DNA of 64,000 nucleotides from Scalindua sp964344685 (GCA_964344685.1 CAYFOK010000003.1:186001-250000), one strand, 5' to 3'. Numbered from the stretch's first letter, positions 18,952 through 28,365 are shown. Notes: generated by a model from the sequence alone, not told the origin. Numbers and translations: made by a program.

Positions 18952-19812
18952 TTACCAGTTCTTCTCTGTCTGAAATTGTGCAGATTCGTTCTCCTTTTCC
19001 TGCATCTCGCGAGCGGATTCTTCTGATTGTCTTAATGCGTCAAGAATCCTTTCAGCTTCCTCCTTTGTCATCTCTTTTTTCTCCTTAGGCTGAGGTGGCG
19101 ACTCTTTCTTTTCCTCTTGAGGCGGCTGCTCTTTTTGCTGTCCACTCTGATTACCCCTATCCTCCTTTTCCTCGTCCTTTTTCTGCTGCTGTTGATCCTG
19201 TTTTTTTTCCTGCTCTTCAGGATCTTTTTCCTCAGGAGGCTGGTCCCCCTGCTTTTGCTCTTCCTGTTTGTCCTGCTCTTCCTGATCCTGTTTTTCCTGC
19301 TCTTCCTGATCCTGCCTTTCCTGCTGTTCCTGTTTCATCTCTTCCATTTTCTTCTGCACAAATTCATAATTATATTTCGCATCTTCTTTAACTCCTTTTA
19401 TTTCATCATCCTTTTGGTCAGCTTCATTTTCGGTCAACTCGATAGCTTTCTTATAAAAGTCAAGGGCTTCGTTAAGCTTACCCTGTTTGTAGAGAGTGTT
19501 ACCCATATTGTAATTGGCCTTAGCCTTTAAGGTAACATCTTTTGAACGTAAGGCGCTTTTATAAGCTTTTTCAGCTTCAGGAAGTTTGCCCTCTTGATAA
19601 TGGGCATCTGCAATATTAAATTCCAATGTATCTGACTTCGGCTGATCTAACTGTGCGTCCGTAAACTTACTTATTGCTTCGTCATACGCCTGTTCGTTAT
19701 AAAGCTCGATACCTTCTTCATTTTTATCTGAAACAGGGTCTATCCATCCAATCAGAAATGTACAGGCTAATGGTACTATAAATATACTCAGCTTTGTTCT
19801 GAATTTTACCAT
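18952..19812 (-). CDS. batC: BatC-like TPR protein with Q/E/K-rich tail
   Basis: A 286-residue protein with a signal-like or membrane-anchoring N-terminus, TPR motifs at about residues 33-130 (GIELYNEQAYDEAISKFTDA; FNIADAHYQEGKLPEAEKAY; YNMGNTLYKQGKLNEALDFY), and a long highly charged tail of Gln, Glu, Lys and Pro (about 155-265) that is surely disordered. This TPR-plus-charged-tail form is typical of BatC proteins. The repeat DNA creates long open frames on the opposite strand, which are not genes. The tail ends with a short ordered segment (EEAERILDALRQSEE) that resembles the terminal helix of other BatC proteins. Confidence 0.85.
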   Translation of the reverse strand: MVKFRTKLSIFIVPLACTFLIGWIDPVSDKNEEGIELYNEQAYDEAISKFTDAQLDQPKSDTLEFNIADAHYQEGKLPEAEKAYKSALRSKDVTLKAKANYNMGNTLYKQGKLNEALDFYKKAIELTENEADQKDDEIKGVKEDAKYNYEFVQKKMEEMKQEQQERQDQEEQEKQDQEEQDKQEEQKQGDQPPEEKDPEEQEKKQDQQQQKKDEEKEDRGNQSGQQKEQPPQEEKKESPPQPKEKKEMTKEEAERILDALRQSEESAREMQEKENESAQFQTEKNW

Positions 19813-19943
19813 AATAATTTTAATTACTAATCTTCACACATATTAAAAGAAGAACACAAAGGCAAAAACTATTATATTTTTGTTTTTGGTCCCGTTTCTT
19901 ATTATTCTCTATCTTCTCTGTATTTAAAATCCTTGCAACTTCT

Positions 19944-20978
19944 CTATTCCACACTTCCTCTATCAAGCAGAGTCTTACGCCTCCTGGTCCTTTCTCCGAT
20001 CAATGATTCCAAAGTAATTAAAATGAGTGCTATAAACAGAGGGATCTGGAAACGGTTCTCATATAATTTGATCTTTCTTCCCCCTAATTGCTTCTCCTCC
20101 ATATTGGCAATTATATTTGTGTAAATATTAGCCAAACCCCATTGTGTTCCGTATGCGGGAGTATAAGCGCCTCCAGTTTCAAAAGCTATCTTATTTAAAA
20201 GTATTTCGTCAAGATGTGACTTGACAACCTTTCCTTCCTTATCTTTAAGTAACGTCTCATTTCCTTTGCCATCTTTCAACTTAATATAAGCACCCTCTTT
20301 CTTGCCAACTCCAACCGTATAAATGACTATACCCTGCTCCTTCGCGACCTTTGCCATCTCCATCGCATTTCCCTGATGATCTTCTCCGTCAGTAATAAGT
20401 ACGATTGCCTTATGTTTCTTCAGCTTGCTGCTGAATGCAGACATGCTCTTTTGTATCGCCTCGCCGAATGATGTACCGCCAACAGGAATGAGGCTTGTAT
20501 TAATATCATCCAGAAAGAGATTGAATGCGCCGTAATCAAGAGTCAACGGGCACTGTAGAAACGCGGTACCCGCAAATGCAACTAAACCTACCCTGTCGCC
20601 GTCAATAACATTTATCAGGTCACTGATCTCTCTTTTTGCTGCTTCTAATCTATTTGGCAGTATGTCGTCTGCCAGCATACTGCGAGATGTATCTACGGCT
20701 ACAACAAGATCAATCCCCCTTCTCTCCACATCTTCCCAATGATATCCCCATTTTGGCTGCACCAGGGCAAATATAATAAAAAGCAACGCCGTAACAACAA
20801 AGACTGCCTTTATCTTCTGTTTCCTTCTGCTTACAGATGCGACAATGCTATCCATCAATTCTGCCTGGACAAACTTCTTTATTGCATTTTGCCTGTTTTT
20901 ATAAAACGCGATATAAGCCAACACCATAATAAAAACAATTGGCAGCAGATAGAGATAATTAATATTTTCGTATTTCAT
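19944..20978 (-). CDS. batB: BatB-like von Willebrand factor A membrane protein
   Basis: A 344-residue protein: two membrane helices at the N-terminus (about 8-26 and 57-74), a von Willebrand factor A domain (about 88-290) and a C-terminal membrane helix (about 313-332). The metal-ion-dependent adhesion site is intact: DTSRSM at 96-101, the threonine in PVGGTSFGEA and the aspartate in VLITDGEDHQG. BatB is the second VWA protein of the Bat complex and probably pairs with BatA in the inner membrane. It is distinguished from BatA here by position and by its longer insert (about 245-275) after the core. About 130 bases separate it from batC. Confidence 0.87.
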   Translation of the reverse strand: MKYENINYLYLLPIVFIMVLAYIAFYKNRQNAIKKFVQAELMDSIVASVSRRKQKIKAVFVVTALLFIIFALVQPKWGYHWEDVERRGIDLVVAVDTSRSMLADDILPNRLEAAKREISDLINVIDGDRVGLVAFAGTAFLQCPLTLDYGAFNLFLDDINTSLIPVGGTSFGEAIQKSMSAFSSKLKKHKAIVLITDGEDHQGNAMEMAKVAKEQGIVIYTVGVGKKEGAYIKLKDGKGNETLLKDKEGKVVKSHLDEILLNKIAFETGGAYTPAYGTQWGLANIYTNIIANMEEKQLGGRKIKLYENRFQIPLFIALILITLESLIGERTRRRKTLLDRGSVE

Positions 20979-20996
20979 AAGTACAAATTATAAAAG

Positions 20997-21079
20997 CTGG
21001 ACTCATTACGAAAGTAAGGTTACCTCACTTTCGTGAGGAGTCCAGAGTTAACGGAATACTCCTTGCTTTCGCAAGGAGT
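20997..21079. repeat. Two short hairpins between batA and batB
   Basis: The first is bounded by CTGGACTC (20997-21004) and GAGTCCAG (21038-21045) with an inner stem CCTCAC-TTTC-GTGAGG (21023-21038). The second is ACTCCTTGC-TTTC-GCAAGGAGT (21058-21079), a perfect nine-base stem. Both have the same TTTC loop and share the GGAGTCCAG end, so they are copies of one palindromic unit. In an operon they could tune mRNA stability between batA and batB. Confidence 0.65.
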
Positions 21080-21115
21080 CCAGTACTAAACTAATTCCTC
21101 AATCGTAAACCGTAA

Positions 21116-22117
21116 TTAAGGTATCCTCCTGAATCTTGTATTTGCGAGTACAACTTCAAATAGAAACATCCCTAACGCGGGAATGAGCAGGTAAGAAAAA
21201 AGTTCACTAAATTCAGTGTATTTCGCCTCCTCCATTTTGGTTTTCTCCAGGCTGTCAATCTGTTTATAAACCTCTTTCAGAGAGGCAGTATCAGTTGCCC
21301 TGAAGTATTTACCACCGGTAATCTTTGCTATCTCTGTCAAGCCCTCATCATCAATATCAATCTGTATAGACCTGTAAGTCTTCAATCCGAACAGATTTTT
21401 AGCAGGATAGGGGGCAAGCCCTTTTGTACCTGCCCCGACCGTATATATCTTCATGCCAAATGCTTTTGACAACTCGGCAGCAGTTAACGGATCTATCTCA
21501 CCGGCATTGTTACGCCCGTCAGTCAGAAGAATCACTACTTTACTTTTCGCTTTGGAAGATTTAAGCCTGTTTACGCATACTCCTATGGCAGAACCTATTG
21601 CAGTACCATCCTCAACCATTCCAATCTCTACTTTCTCAAGAAACTGAAGCAGTACGTCATAATCAAGCGTTAGTGGGCACTGAGTATAAGCCGCTCCGGC
21701 AAAAACCACCATTCCTATTCGATCATTTTCACGCCATTCTATAAAATCTTTTACCACTTCTTTAGCAACAAAAAGACGGTTCCTTCTTTTATTATCTAAA
21801 TTAAAATCTTCTGCAAGCATACTGCCTGAAACGTCTAACGCCAGAATTATATCTATACCCTCTGTAGTAACCTTTGAATGCGCCTTACCTGACTGCGGTC
21901 TCGCAAGGGCGATCACCAGTAAAACAATTATCAGTACCCTCAGTGCTATCAGAATGTGTCTATATTTAACTGAGCTTCCCTGTTCTATTCTTTTAAAACA
22001 ATTGAGAGAGGAGAATCTTAAAACCCCGCTATCTCTTCTTAAAATGTAATTAGCAAGTATTAGCGGGACTAGAATAATTATTAAACAAAGCACTAATGGA
22101 TCTTTTAAAATTATCAT
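21116..22117 (-). CDS. batA: BatA-like von Willebrand factor A membrane protein
   Basis: A 333-residue protein with N-terminal membrane helices (about 6-24 and 54-72), a VWA domain (about 88-285) and a C-terminal membrane helix (about 305-325). The MIDAS motif is DVSGSM at 95-100, completed by the threonine of VEDGTAIGSA and the aspartate in ILLTDGRNNAG. The motif AYTQCPLTLDYD is characteristic of BatA/BatB. It is predicted to sit in the inner membrane with its metal-binding domain in the periplasm, working with BatB. Gene order (DUF58, DUF4381-like, BatA, BatB, BatC, BatD, BatE) is that of classical Bat operons. Confidence 0.88.
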   Translation of the reverse strand: MIILKDPLVLCLIIILVPLILANYILRRDSGVLRFSSLNCFKRIEQGSSVKYRHILIALRVLIIVLLVIALARPQSGKAHSKVTTEGIDIILALDVSGSMLAEDFNLDNKRRNRLFVAKEVVKDFIEWRENDRIGMVVFAGAAYTQCPLTLDYDVLLQFLEKVEIGMVEDGTAIGSAIGVCVNRLKSSKAKSKVVILLTDGRNNAGEIDPLTAAELSKAFGMKIYTVGAGTKGLAPYPAKNLFGLKTYRSIQIDIDDEGLTEIAKITGGKYFRATDTASLKEVYKQIDSLEKTKMEEAKYTEFSELFSYLLIPALGMFLFEVVLANTRFRRIP

Positions 22118-22175
22118 GTTTACTGTAATAGTTTATTAATTTTGCCTGATTTCTGTCTGGTATCAAGCCGCAACC

Positions 22176-23165
22176 TTAATTAACATTTGTATTCTCAATA
22201 ACCTCTTCCTGTAAAACCTCTCTGGTCTCATCAACCAGTTTTATTGCCGAGTTAAATGAATTTTCTATTTCCCTACTGTCCGGACCATACGCAGCAAACT
22301 TAACCATATCGCAGTGCTCCAGAAAATTTCCCACGAGTTCTTTATGAACTTCAGATAACTTTCCGGTAACCGTCATCTCTAACAGAAACTCTTCTGTTGT
22401 TCTTTCCGGGGCCATTAGATTAAATCTGTTCTCAATATAGTGCCTGACTATATTTGACAGACGATAATAATATTCCTTTATCTGGCCTTTCGATATCAAG
22501 TCCATAGACCTTAAACTTTCAAGTTCATTATAGGCAATCTGATGGGCGGAAAGAGGCTCCGGTATAGACTCCGTCTCCCTGTTTTTCCTATGATATATAT
22601 AATGTAAAATAACAGCTGCAAGAATTAAAACCCCAAAAACTATTGCGATAATGATGTATAGCCTTAAATAGCTTTTGTCTAATGACACTGGAGGTTTTAT
22701 ATCCCTTACATCACTGGCATTCTCATCCAATGTGGTCATAACCTCAATGAAGATTTCAGGTGTCTTAGCTACCTCTACCTCAGATTTAAGTTTCTCTTTG
22801 TACTTAATATCAAAAGCAGGAATTATATATGAGCTGGATTTGTATGTTTCCAGCACATAGCTAAGCTCCCTCGTAATCCTGCCTTTCTCCTTCTCAATAT
22901 CCGTAACATCAAAATCCTTTACTGTCAGGTCCCCTATCTTTTCTCTTGTCTCTGGGGAAAAAACTTCTATATTTTCAGGAAAATCTATCGTTATCTTATA
23001 AGTTATTTTTTCTCCAATTGTGGCCCTGGCTTTATCAACATTAGCACTTACGCTAACTGGTTTTTCAGAACTCACCGCTTTTACTATATCCTGTGCCAGG
23101 CACATATTTTCTGCGTATGTAAAGAATATGAGAATAAATATTGCGTATCTGATAGTATTTTTCAT
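22176..23165 (-). CDS. Bat-operon BatD-like/DUF4381-type membrane protein
   Basis: A 329-residue exported protein: signal peptide, a BatD-type beta-sandwich domain (about 25-150; VSANVDKARATIGEKITYKITID), one membrane helix (about 170-192), and a cytoplasmic helical domain (about 205-320) with IAYNELESLRSMDLISKGQI and EYYYRLSNIVRHYIENRF, the pattern of the DUF4381 protein found between DUF58 and BatA in these operons. It probably helps assemble the VWA proteins. I use the ATG at 23165 rather than a TTG three codons earlier because it directly precedes the signal peptide. No clear ribosome site. Confidence 0.8.
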   Translation of the reverse strand: MKNTIRYAIFILIFFTYAENMCLAQDIVKAVSSEKPVSVSANVDKARATIGEKITYKITIDFPENIEVFSPETREKIGDLTVKDFDVTDIEKEKGRITRELSYVLETYKSSSYIIPAFDIKYKEKLKSEVEVAKTPEIFIEVMTTLDENASDVRDIKPPVSLDKSYLRLYIIIAIVFGVLILAAVILHYIYHRKNRETESIPEPLSAHQIAYNELESLRSMDLISKGQIKEYYYRLSNIVRHYIENRFNLMAPERTTEEFLLEMTVTGKLSEVHKELVGNFLEHCDMVKFAAYGPDSREIENSFNSAIKLVDETREVLQEEVIENTNVN

Positions 23166-23471
23166 GTTAAACAAATGGGCTAAATAAAAACCCAGGGAAT
23201 TCTAAATTTATTAAACAGTTTGGTTAGCCATCCTTCGCAGAAAGTCGATACCGGACTGGTCAGGCAGTCAGGCAGAGGTACTTGCCATACTCAGTCGGAG
23301 CTAATTGGCGGGTTTATTACCTTAGTTTCTATATTGTATTTTTCCAGGGTCTGCGAAAGCACAATTAATAATTGAGACACCAATATCTAATTATACCCGG
23401 AAAGCAAATTTAATGTTCCCAAAAGAATCCATAAATTTATGTATCCAAAGTACTTGTATAGAACATCAAGA
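23166..23471. other. Intra-operon spacer, no gene
   Basis: About 300 bases between the DUF58 gene and the next Bat gene. No frame or recognisable remnant. It contains a short direct repeat GGTCAGGCAGTCAGGCAG near 23258. A gap this long inside a Bat operon is unusual and could hold a second promoter. Confidence 0.3.
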
Positions 23472-24353
23472 TTAGAATTGCAGCCTCTTTTCTCTCGTCC
23501 TGAAAAATTTCATAATGGGTTCTACGTAAGAACTGTCAGTTCTTACGTCAACCAGATCGACACCCATACCTCTAAATAATTTTGCTCTCTCCTCCATGTT
23601 TTTTGCGTTAAACCTGTTAAACCTTTCCATCATCTTTCTGTCTGAAGTATCAATAAGCATTATCTCGCCACTCTCCGCATCTTCCAACTCAACAAATCCA
23701 ACATTTGGAATCTCAAGCTCCCTGGGGTCTGTTATGGAAACCGCAACCATATCGTGACGCTTGTTTGCGATGCGCAACGCACGTTCGAAACCCTCAGTTA
23801 TAAAATCAGAAACCAGGAAGCAAACTGTCTTACGCTTGGTAACTTTCAGGAGGTACTCAAGAGCTATTGATATGTCTGTACCCTTATTCTCCGGTTTGAA
23901 GTAAAGTACCTCTCTGATCACACGGAGTACATGGGTTTTCCCCTTCTTTGGGGGAACAAATTTTTCAATCTTATCTGTAAAGAGAATAAGACCAACCTTG
24001 TCATTGTTCCTTACAGCTGAGAAAGCAAGCACAGCACAAATTTCAGTCGCAATCTCATTCTTAAACTGCTTCTCACTTCCAAACTCACCGGAAAAACTGA
24101 GATCAACCAGAAACATAATGGTCAGCTCCCTCTCTTCCGTATATCTTTTTATATATGGATGGCCCAAACGTGCCGTAACATTCCAGTCTATTGTACGAAT
24201 ATCATCACCTGCCTGATATTCCCTCACCTCGTCGAACTCCATACCGCGACCTTTAAAGACGCTTACGTACTCGCCGGCCAATACATCATTTACAAGGCGA
24301 CTTGAACGTATCTGTATCTGTTTTACCTTTTTTAATATTTCCTTTGGAATCAT
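23472..24353 (-). CDS. DUF58 protein of the Bat operon
   Basis: A 293-residue cytoplasmic DUF58 protein, a relative of VWA proteins. The family's signature GEYVSVFKGRGMEFDEVREYQAGDD then IRTIDWNVTAR is at about residues 27-62, followed by the VWA-like core (MFLVDLSFSGEFGS near 90; KTVCFLVSDFITEGF near 175). DUF58 proteins normally work beside the AAA+ ATPase MoxR as a chaperone pair for VWA proteins. Here it is the first gene of the operon: the upstream gene is divergent and no moxR is present. Confidence 0.9.
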   Translation of the reverse strand: MIPKEILKKVKQIQIRSSRLVNDVLAGEYVSVFKGRGMEFDEVREYQAGDDIRTIDWNVTARLGHPYIKRYTEERELTIMFLVDLSFSGEFGSEKQFKNEIATEICAVLAFSAVRNNDKVGLILFTDKIEKFVPPKKGKTHVLRVIREVLYFKPENKGTDISIALEYLLKVTKRKTVCFLVSDFITEGFERALRIANKRHDMVAVSITDPRELEIPNVGFVELEDAESGEIMLIDTSDRKMMERFNRFNAKNMEERAKLFRGMGVDLVDVRTDSSYVEPIMKFFRTREKRLQF

Positions 24354-24562
24354 AGTTCAAATAATTTTGACCAGGACCCTATCAAAATAGATTACCGCTG
24401 CAGAAAAGCAGGATAAGAGAGGCAACTCTTAAATTTACAATATTATACTATAATGAAAAAAAACAAAATTTCAAGTTAATGTATTAAAGTGGTTTATACT
24501 ACCTTCCTAATAGATAAAACAGCTCCCCCAGGCTTCGTATTTGTCAAAAAATATTAAATTTT

Positions 24563-24592
24563 TTGACTTTCATTTACTCTTTATTGTATAAT
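24563..24592 (+). promoter_or_regulatory. Sigma70-type promoter for the Hdr-Flx operon
   Basis: TTGACT (24563-24568) and TATAAT (24587-24592) are separated by 18 bases, a near-consensus housekeeping promoter. Transcription would begin near 24599, leaving an untranslated leader of about 70 bases before the hdrC-like start at 24672. The rest of 24354-24671 is AT-rich and holds no gene. Confidence 0.7.
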
Positions 24593-24671
24593 CATTTTCT
24601 TTCGTTTTCATAAAGCTTTAGAGCTTAAGCAAAAAGGAACCTTTTTTTCTACAATTTTGTTTTAAATATAA

Positions 24672-25238
24672 ATGAAGATTAAAATTACAACAAAAGAATT
24701 AAAATCTGATTTCGCTAAGGAAGTAGAAGAGAGAAGCGGTATAGATGTTAAGAAATGCTATCAATGTGGTAAGTGTACGGCTGGTTGTCCTGTAGCGTAT
24801 GAGATGGACTATATGCCAAACCAGATAATTAGATTCGTACAGATCGGCGCCAGGAAGGAAGCTTTAACTTCAAGGACTATATGGCTGTGTGCTTCCTGCA
24901 TAACTTGTACAACGAGATGTCCTAAAGAGGTGAAGATAGCGGAATTAATGGATGTTTTAAGAGAAATGGCGCTTGAAGAGGGCATAGCCAACCCGACGGA
25001 AAAGGACATTACTACTTTTCACGATGCATTTCTTAATTCTGTAAAAAAACACGGTCGAATCTCTGAGAGCGGGATGCTAATGGAATTCAAAAGAAAGAGG
25101 CCTAAAGCCGCTTTAAAGTCTGTGTTACAAGACCTGGCAGACGGGTCGCAATTGATGATGAAGGGAAAGCTATCATTGGCGCCACATGATATTAAAGGTA
25201 AGGACAGTATTAAACGAATTTTCGAGAAGCTTAAGTAA
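24672..25238 (+). CDS. hdrC: Heterodisulfide-reductase subunit C-like ferredoxin
   Basis: A 188-residue HdrC-type iron-sulfur protein with two [4Fe-4S] sites: cysteines 29, 32, 35 and 39 (CYQCGKCTAGCP) and 73, 76, 79 and 83 (CASCITCTTRCP). HdrC carries electrons from HdrA to the catalytic HdrB. The C-terminal half is helical without further clusters, as in other HdrC proteins. It is the first gene of a seven-gene cluster and has the operon promoter just upstream; only 29 bases separate it from hdrB. No methanogen cofactor genes are here, so the physiological disulfide is unknown. Confidence 0.9.
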   Translation: MKIKITTKELKSDFAKEVEERSGIDVKKCYQCGKCTAGCPVAYEMDYMPNQIIRFVQIGARKEALTSRTIWLCASCITCTTRCPKEVKIAELMDVLREMALEEGIANPTEKDITTFHDAFLNSVKKHGRISESGMLMEFKRKRPKAALKSVLQDLADGSQLMMKGKLSLAPHDIKGKDSIKRIFEKLK

Positions 25239-25267
25239 AAATAGATTTTATCATAGATAACAAAATA

Positions 25268-26176
25268 ATGAGCGAAGAAACAAAAAAAACGAAGATAGGT
25301 TATTATCCGGGCTGTGCGATCACAAAGTGTTCAACATCGGAAGAGTACGGTACTTCCGTTTTGGGTGTCTCCCGTGTTATAGGCCCTGAACTGGAAGAGA
25401 TCGACGATTGGAATTGTTGCGGTGCATCTTCTGCTCATGCAACAAATCATAAACTGTCTACAGCCTTGTCGGTTAGAAACATCAGCCTGGCAGAAAAGGA
25501 CGGCTACGATGAAGTCCTTGCACCATGCCCCATGTGCTCTCAAAGACTGATTATTTCCCAGAATGATGTACATGAAGATGAAAAGCTGAGAAAGGAAGTG
25601 GAAGACGCTATAGAGATGCCAATCAGCAGCAATGTAAAGGTTTCAAACTACCTCGAAATTGTCAAAAACTATAGCATGGATGAGATTGCAGAGAAACAAA
25701 AGAGGAAACCTGAAGGCCTGAAGGTTGCCAGTTATTACGGATGCCTTCTGGTAAGGCCTCCTAAGATTCTTAATTTTGACGATCCTGAAAACCCCAAGAC
25801 TATGGACGAAATTGTAACGGCAATAGGAGCTGAGGCTGTAGATTGGGAATTTAAAACAAACTGCTGCGGTGGTGGCTTTACGCTCAGCAGGCCAGATGTA
25901 GTAGTAAAACTGACTCATGATATACTGGAAGGCGCCATTGATGCAGGTGCAAATGCCATAGCAGTAGCCTGTCCGATGTGCCATGCAAATCTGGATATGA
26001 GGCAGCAAGTTATAGAGAAAGAATATGGCCGCAGGTTCAATATCCCTATAGTGTATATCTCAGAACTTATCGGACTTGCACTTGGTCTGAAGCCAAAAGA
26101 CCTCGGGATGGATAAACACTTTATCGATACAGGTTCTGTCGTTGACACATTTTCAAATATTGAAGAAGAAAAATAA
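25268..26176 (+). CDS. hdrB: Heterodisulfide-reductase subunit B-like protein
   Basis: A 302-residue HdrB-type protein with the two CCG domains that hold the non-cubane iron-sulfur clusters at the disulfide-reducing site: GCAITKC near residue 15, NCCGASSAHAT near 50 and CPMCSQRL near 87 in the first; TNCCGGGFTLSRPD near 198 and CPMCHANLDMRQ near 238 in the second. All expected cysteines are present, so it should be catalytically competent. In methanogens the substrate is CoM-S-S-CoB; in Desulfovibrio-type FlxABCD-HdrABC complexes it is thought to be a small protein or thiol (for example DsrC). Which applies here is not known. Confidence 0.9.
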   Translation: MSEETKKTKIGYYPGCAITKCSTSEEYGTSVLGVSRVIGPELEEIDDWNCCGASSAHATNHKLSTALSVRNISLAEKDGYDEVLAPCPMCSQRLIISQNDVHEDEKLRKEVEDAIEMPISSNVKVSNYLEIVKNYSMDEIAEKQKRKPEGLKVASYYGCLLVRPPKILNFDDPENPKTMDEIVTAIGAEAVDWEFKTNCCGGGFTLSRPDVVVKLTHDILEGAIDAGANAIAVACPMCHANLDMRQQVIEKEYGRRFNIPIVYISELIGLALGLKPKDLGMDKHFIDTGSVVDTFSNIEEEK

Positions 26177-26259
26177 ATCTCCTTTTTTCTGCCTTTTCTT
26201 ATTTTAAAAAGGGGTATTAAGAGGAGTTTTTAATAAAAGCTAATTAAAAGGAGCATGAT

Positions 26260-28308
26260 GTGAGTAAAAAAATTGGTGTCTTTGTCTGCCATTGCGGTAC
26301 GAATATTTCTGCTACAGTGGATGTAGAGAAAGTTGCCGAAGAGGCTAAAAAGAAAAATCCGGGTGTATCTTATACAACTACCTACAAATATATGTGTTCA
26401 GACCCCGGTCAGAAACTCTTGCGAGATAAAATCAAGGAAGAGGGGCTGGACGGTGTAGTCGTCGCCGCATGTTCCCCAAAGATGCACGAACATACATTCC
26501 GCAATGCTTCAGAAAAAGCGGGAATGAATCCATACCATGTAGAAATTTCAAATCTCAGGGAGCAGTGTTCCTGGGTCCATCCGGATAAACCAACAGGGAC
26601 TGAAAAGTCTATCGATCTCGTCAGAATGATGACCGAAAAGACCAGGAAAGATAAATCCCTGAATCCGATTAAAGTACCGGTAACAAAACGTGCTCTTGTC
26701 ATCGGTGGTGGTATCGCCGGTATACAGGCGGCGTTGGATATTGCCGACGGTGGACATGAAGTTATTATGGTTGAGAGAGAGGCGTCGATTGGCGGCCATA
26801 TGGCTCAACTGTCTGAAACATTCCCAACCCTTGACTGTTCACAGTGTATCATGACACCCAAGATGGTAGAGCTTGCTCAGCACGAAAACATAAAGTTATA
26901 CACATGGTCTGAGATAGAAGCGGTCGATGGCTACATTGGCAACTTTGATATCAAAATACGTAAAAAAGCCAGATCGGTTGATCTGGATCTGTGTACAGGA
27001 TGCAGTTCATGCTGGCAGGTATGCCCAAGTAAAAAGATCAAAAGTGAATTTGATATGAACCTTGGAAAAAGGACCGCTATCTATATTCCGTTTCCACAGG
27101 CAATACCCAGTAAACCGGTTATCGACAGAGAAAATTGCCTGCTGTTCAAAGACGCACGAAAAAAGAATATTCCGCCAAATGATTCCAAGGTTTGCAGGAA
27201 ATGTTTAGACATCTGTCCGATTGCACCAGTCAAGGCTATTGACTATTCCCAGGTCGATGAAATTGTGTCTGAAAAGGTTGGTGCTATAGTTGTTGCTACA
27301 GGTTATAAGGAACTTGAATATGGCAGCCTTTATGGTGAATATGGCGGAGGAAAATATCAAGATGTAATAACCGGCTTACAATTTGAAAGACTCGCAAGTG
27401 CTTCAGGCCCAACGGAAGGTGAGATTCAAAGGCCTTCTGATGGTAAGGAACCTGAAGTTGTCGTATTTATCCAGTGTGTCGGATCCAGAGACCCTGCAAA
27501 GGGATGCACCTATTGCTCCAAGACCTGTTGTATGTATACAGCCAAGCACACAATGCTGTACAAACATAAAGTACATCATGGACATGCATACGTCTTCTAT
27601 ATTGACATCAGATGTGCAGGAAAAGACTATGAAGAGTTCTCACAAAGGGCAATAGAAGAAGAAGGTGCCACATATCTCAGAGGACGTGTCTCAAGGATTT
27701 ATAAAAAAGGCGATAAACTTGTTGTACTCGGTTCAGATACATTAACCGGTTCAGTGGTAGAGATTGAAGCGGACATGGTTGTAGTAGCGTCCGCAATGAA
27801 ACCACAGGATGATGCGGAGAAATTTGCGCAGAAGCTGAGTATTCAATACAACAAAGATAAGTTTTTCTCAGAGATACATCCAAAGCTGAAACCGGTAGAG
27901 AGCAGCAGTGCCGGAATTTTCCTGGCAGGTGCATGTCAGGGACCTAAAGATATACCGGAAACTGTTGCACAGGCAGGCGCTGCGGCAAGTAAGGTACTTG
28001 CAATGCTCTCGTCTGATGAGCTGGAACGAGAACCCGTTGTAGCCAAGGTAGACAGGCTGCCCCCACCGATATACTCAACATGTATCGGCTGCTTCTATTG
28101 CCAAAGGGTATGTCCGTACAGTGCTATTGAAGAGGAAGATATCAAGGCAAGAGACGGTAGTGTAATAAAGACTGTTGCAAAGGTCAATGTTGGTCTTTGC
28201 CAGGGGTGTGGTTTGTGCGCAGCAACGTGTAGATCCAAGAGCGTTGAGCTGGCTGGATTTAACGACGAACAAGTTTACGCAGAAATTAATTCTGTAGAAT
28301 TTAACTAA
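26260..28308 (+). CDS. hdrA: Heterodisulfide-reductase subunit A-like flavoprotein
   Basis: A 682-residue HdrA flavoprotein, the hub that splits electrons between acceptors in Hdr complexes. The start is GTG at 26260 with AAGGAG six bases upstream. Domains in order: an N-terminal HdrA-specific part with VFVCHCG (residues 8-13), an FAD-binding fold with GGGIAG at 149-154, a ferredoxin insert with cysteines 245, 248, 251 and 255, a second cysteine group (CRKCLDICP near 310), and two C-terminal [4Fe-4S] sites (CIGCFYCQRVCP near 610 and CQGCGLCAATC near 645). The FAD is the predicted bifurcating centre. Two short hairpin-like repeats separate it from hdrB and from mvhD. Confidence 0.92.
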   Translation: MSKKIGVFVCHCGTNISATVDVEKVAEEAKKKNPGVSYTTTYKYMCSDPGQKLLRDKIKEEGLDGVVVAACSPKMHEHTFRNASEKAGMNPYHVEISNLREQCSWVHPDKPTGTEKSIDLVRMMTEKTRKDKSLNPIKVPVTKRALVIGGGIAGIQAALDIADGGHEVIMVEREASIGGHMAQLSETFPTLDCSQCIMTPKMVELAQHENIKLYTWSEIEAVDGYIGNFDIKIRKKARSVDLDLCTGCSSCWQVCPSKKIKSEFDMNLGKRTAIYIPFPQAIPSKPVIDRENCLLFKDARKKNIPPNDSKVCRKCLDICPIAPVKAIDYSQVDEIVSEKVGAIVVATGYKELEYGSLYGEYGGGKYQDVITGLQFERLASASGPTEGEIQRPSDGKEPEVVVFIQCVGSRDPAKGCTYCSKTCCMYTAKHTMLYKHKVHHGHAYVFYIDIRCAGKDYEEFSQRAIEEEGATYLRGRVSRIYKKGDKLVVLGSDTLTGSVVEIEADMVVVASAMKPQDDAEKFAQKLSIQYNKDKFFSEIHPKLKPVESSSAGIFLAGACQGPKDIPETVAQAGAAASKVLAMLSSDELEREPVVAKVDRLPPPIYSTCIGCFYCQRVCPYSAIEEEDIKARDGSVIKTVAKVNVGLCQGCGLCAATCRSKSVELAGFNDEQVYAEINSVEFN

Positions 28309-28321
28309 AAAGTAAGTTGAT

Positions 28322-28365
28322 AAATCCCCTTTTTCACTTATTTTCAAGGCGTTAAAGGGGAATTT
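28322..28365. repeat. Intercistronic hairpin after hdrA
   Basis: Arms AAATCCCCTTT (28322-28332) and AAAGGGGAATTT (28354-28365) can pair around a 21-base loop, with a single-base bulge. It lies inside the operon, so partial termination or mRNA processing is more likely than full termination. Confidence 0.45.

Noticed and set aside
19095..19530. Long open frames on the plus strand rich in leucine, phenylalanine and proline
   Set aside because: They are the reverse reading of the Gln/Glu/Lys repeats in the batC tail; low complexity and no start signals.
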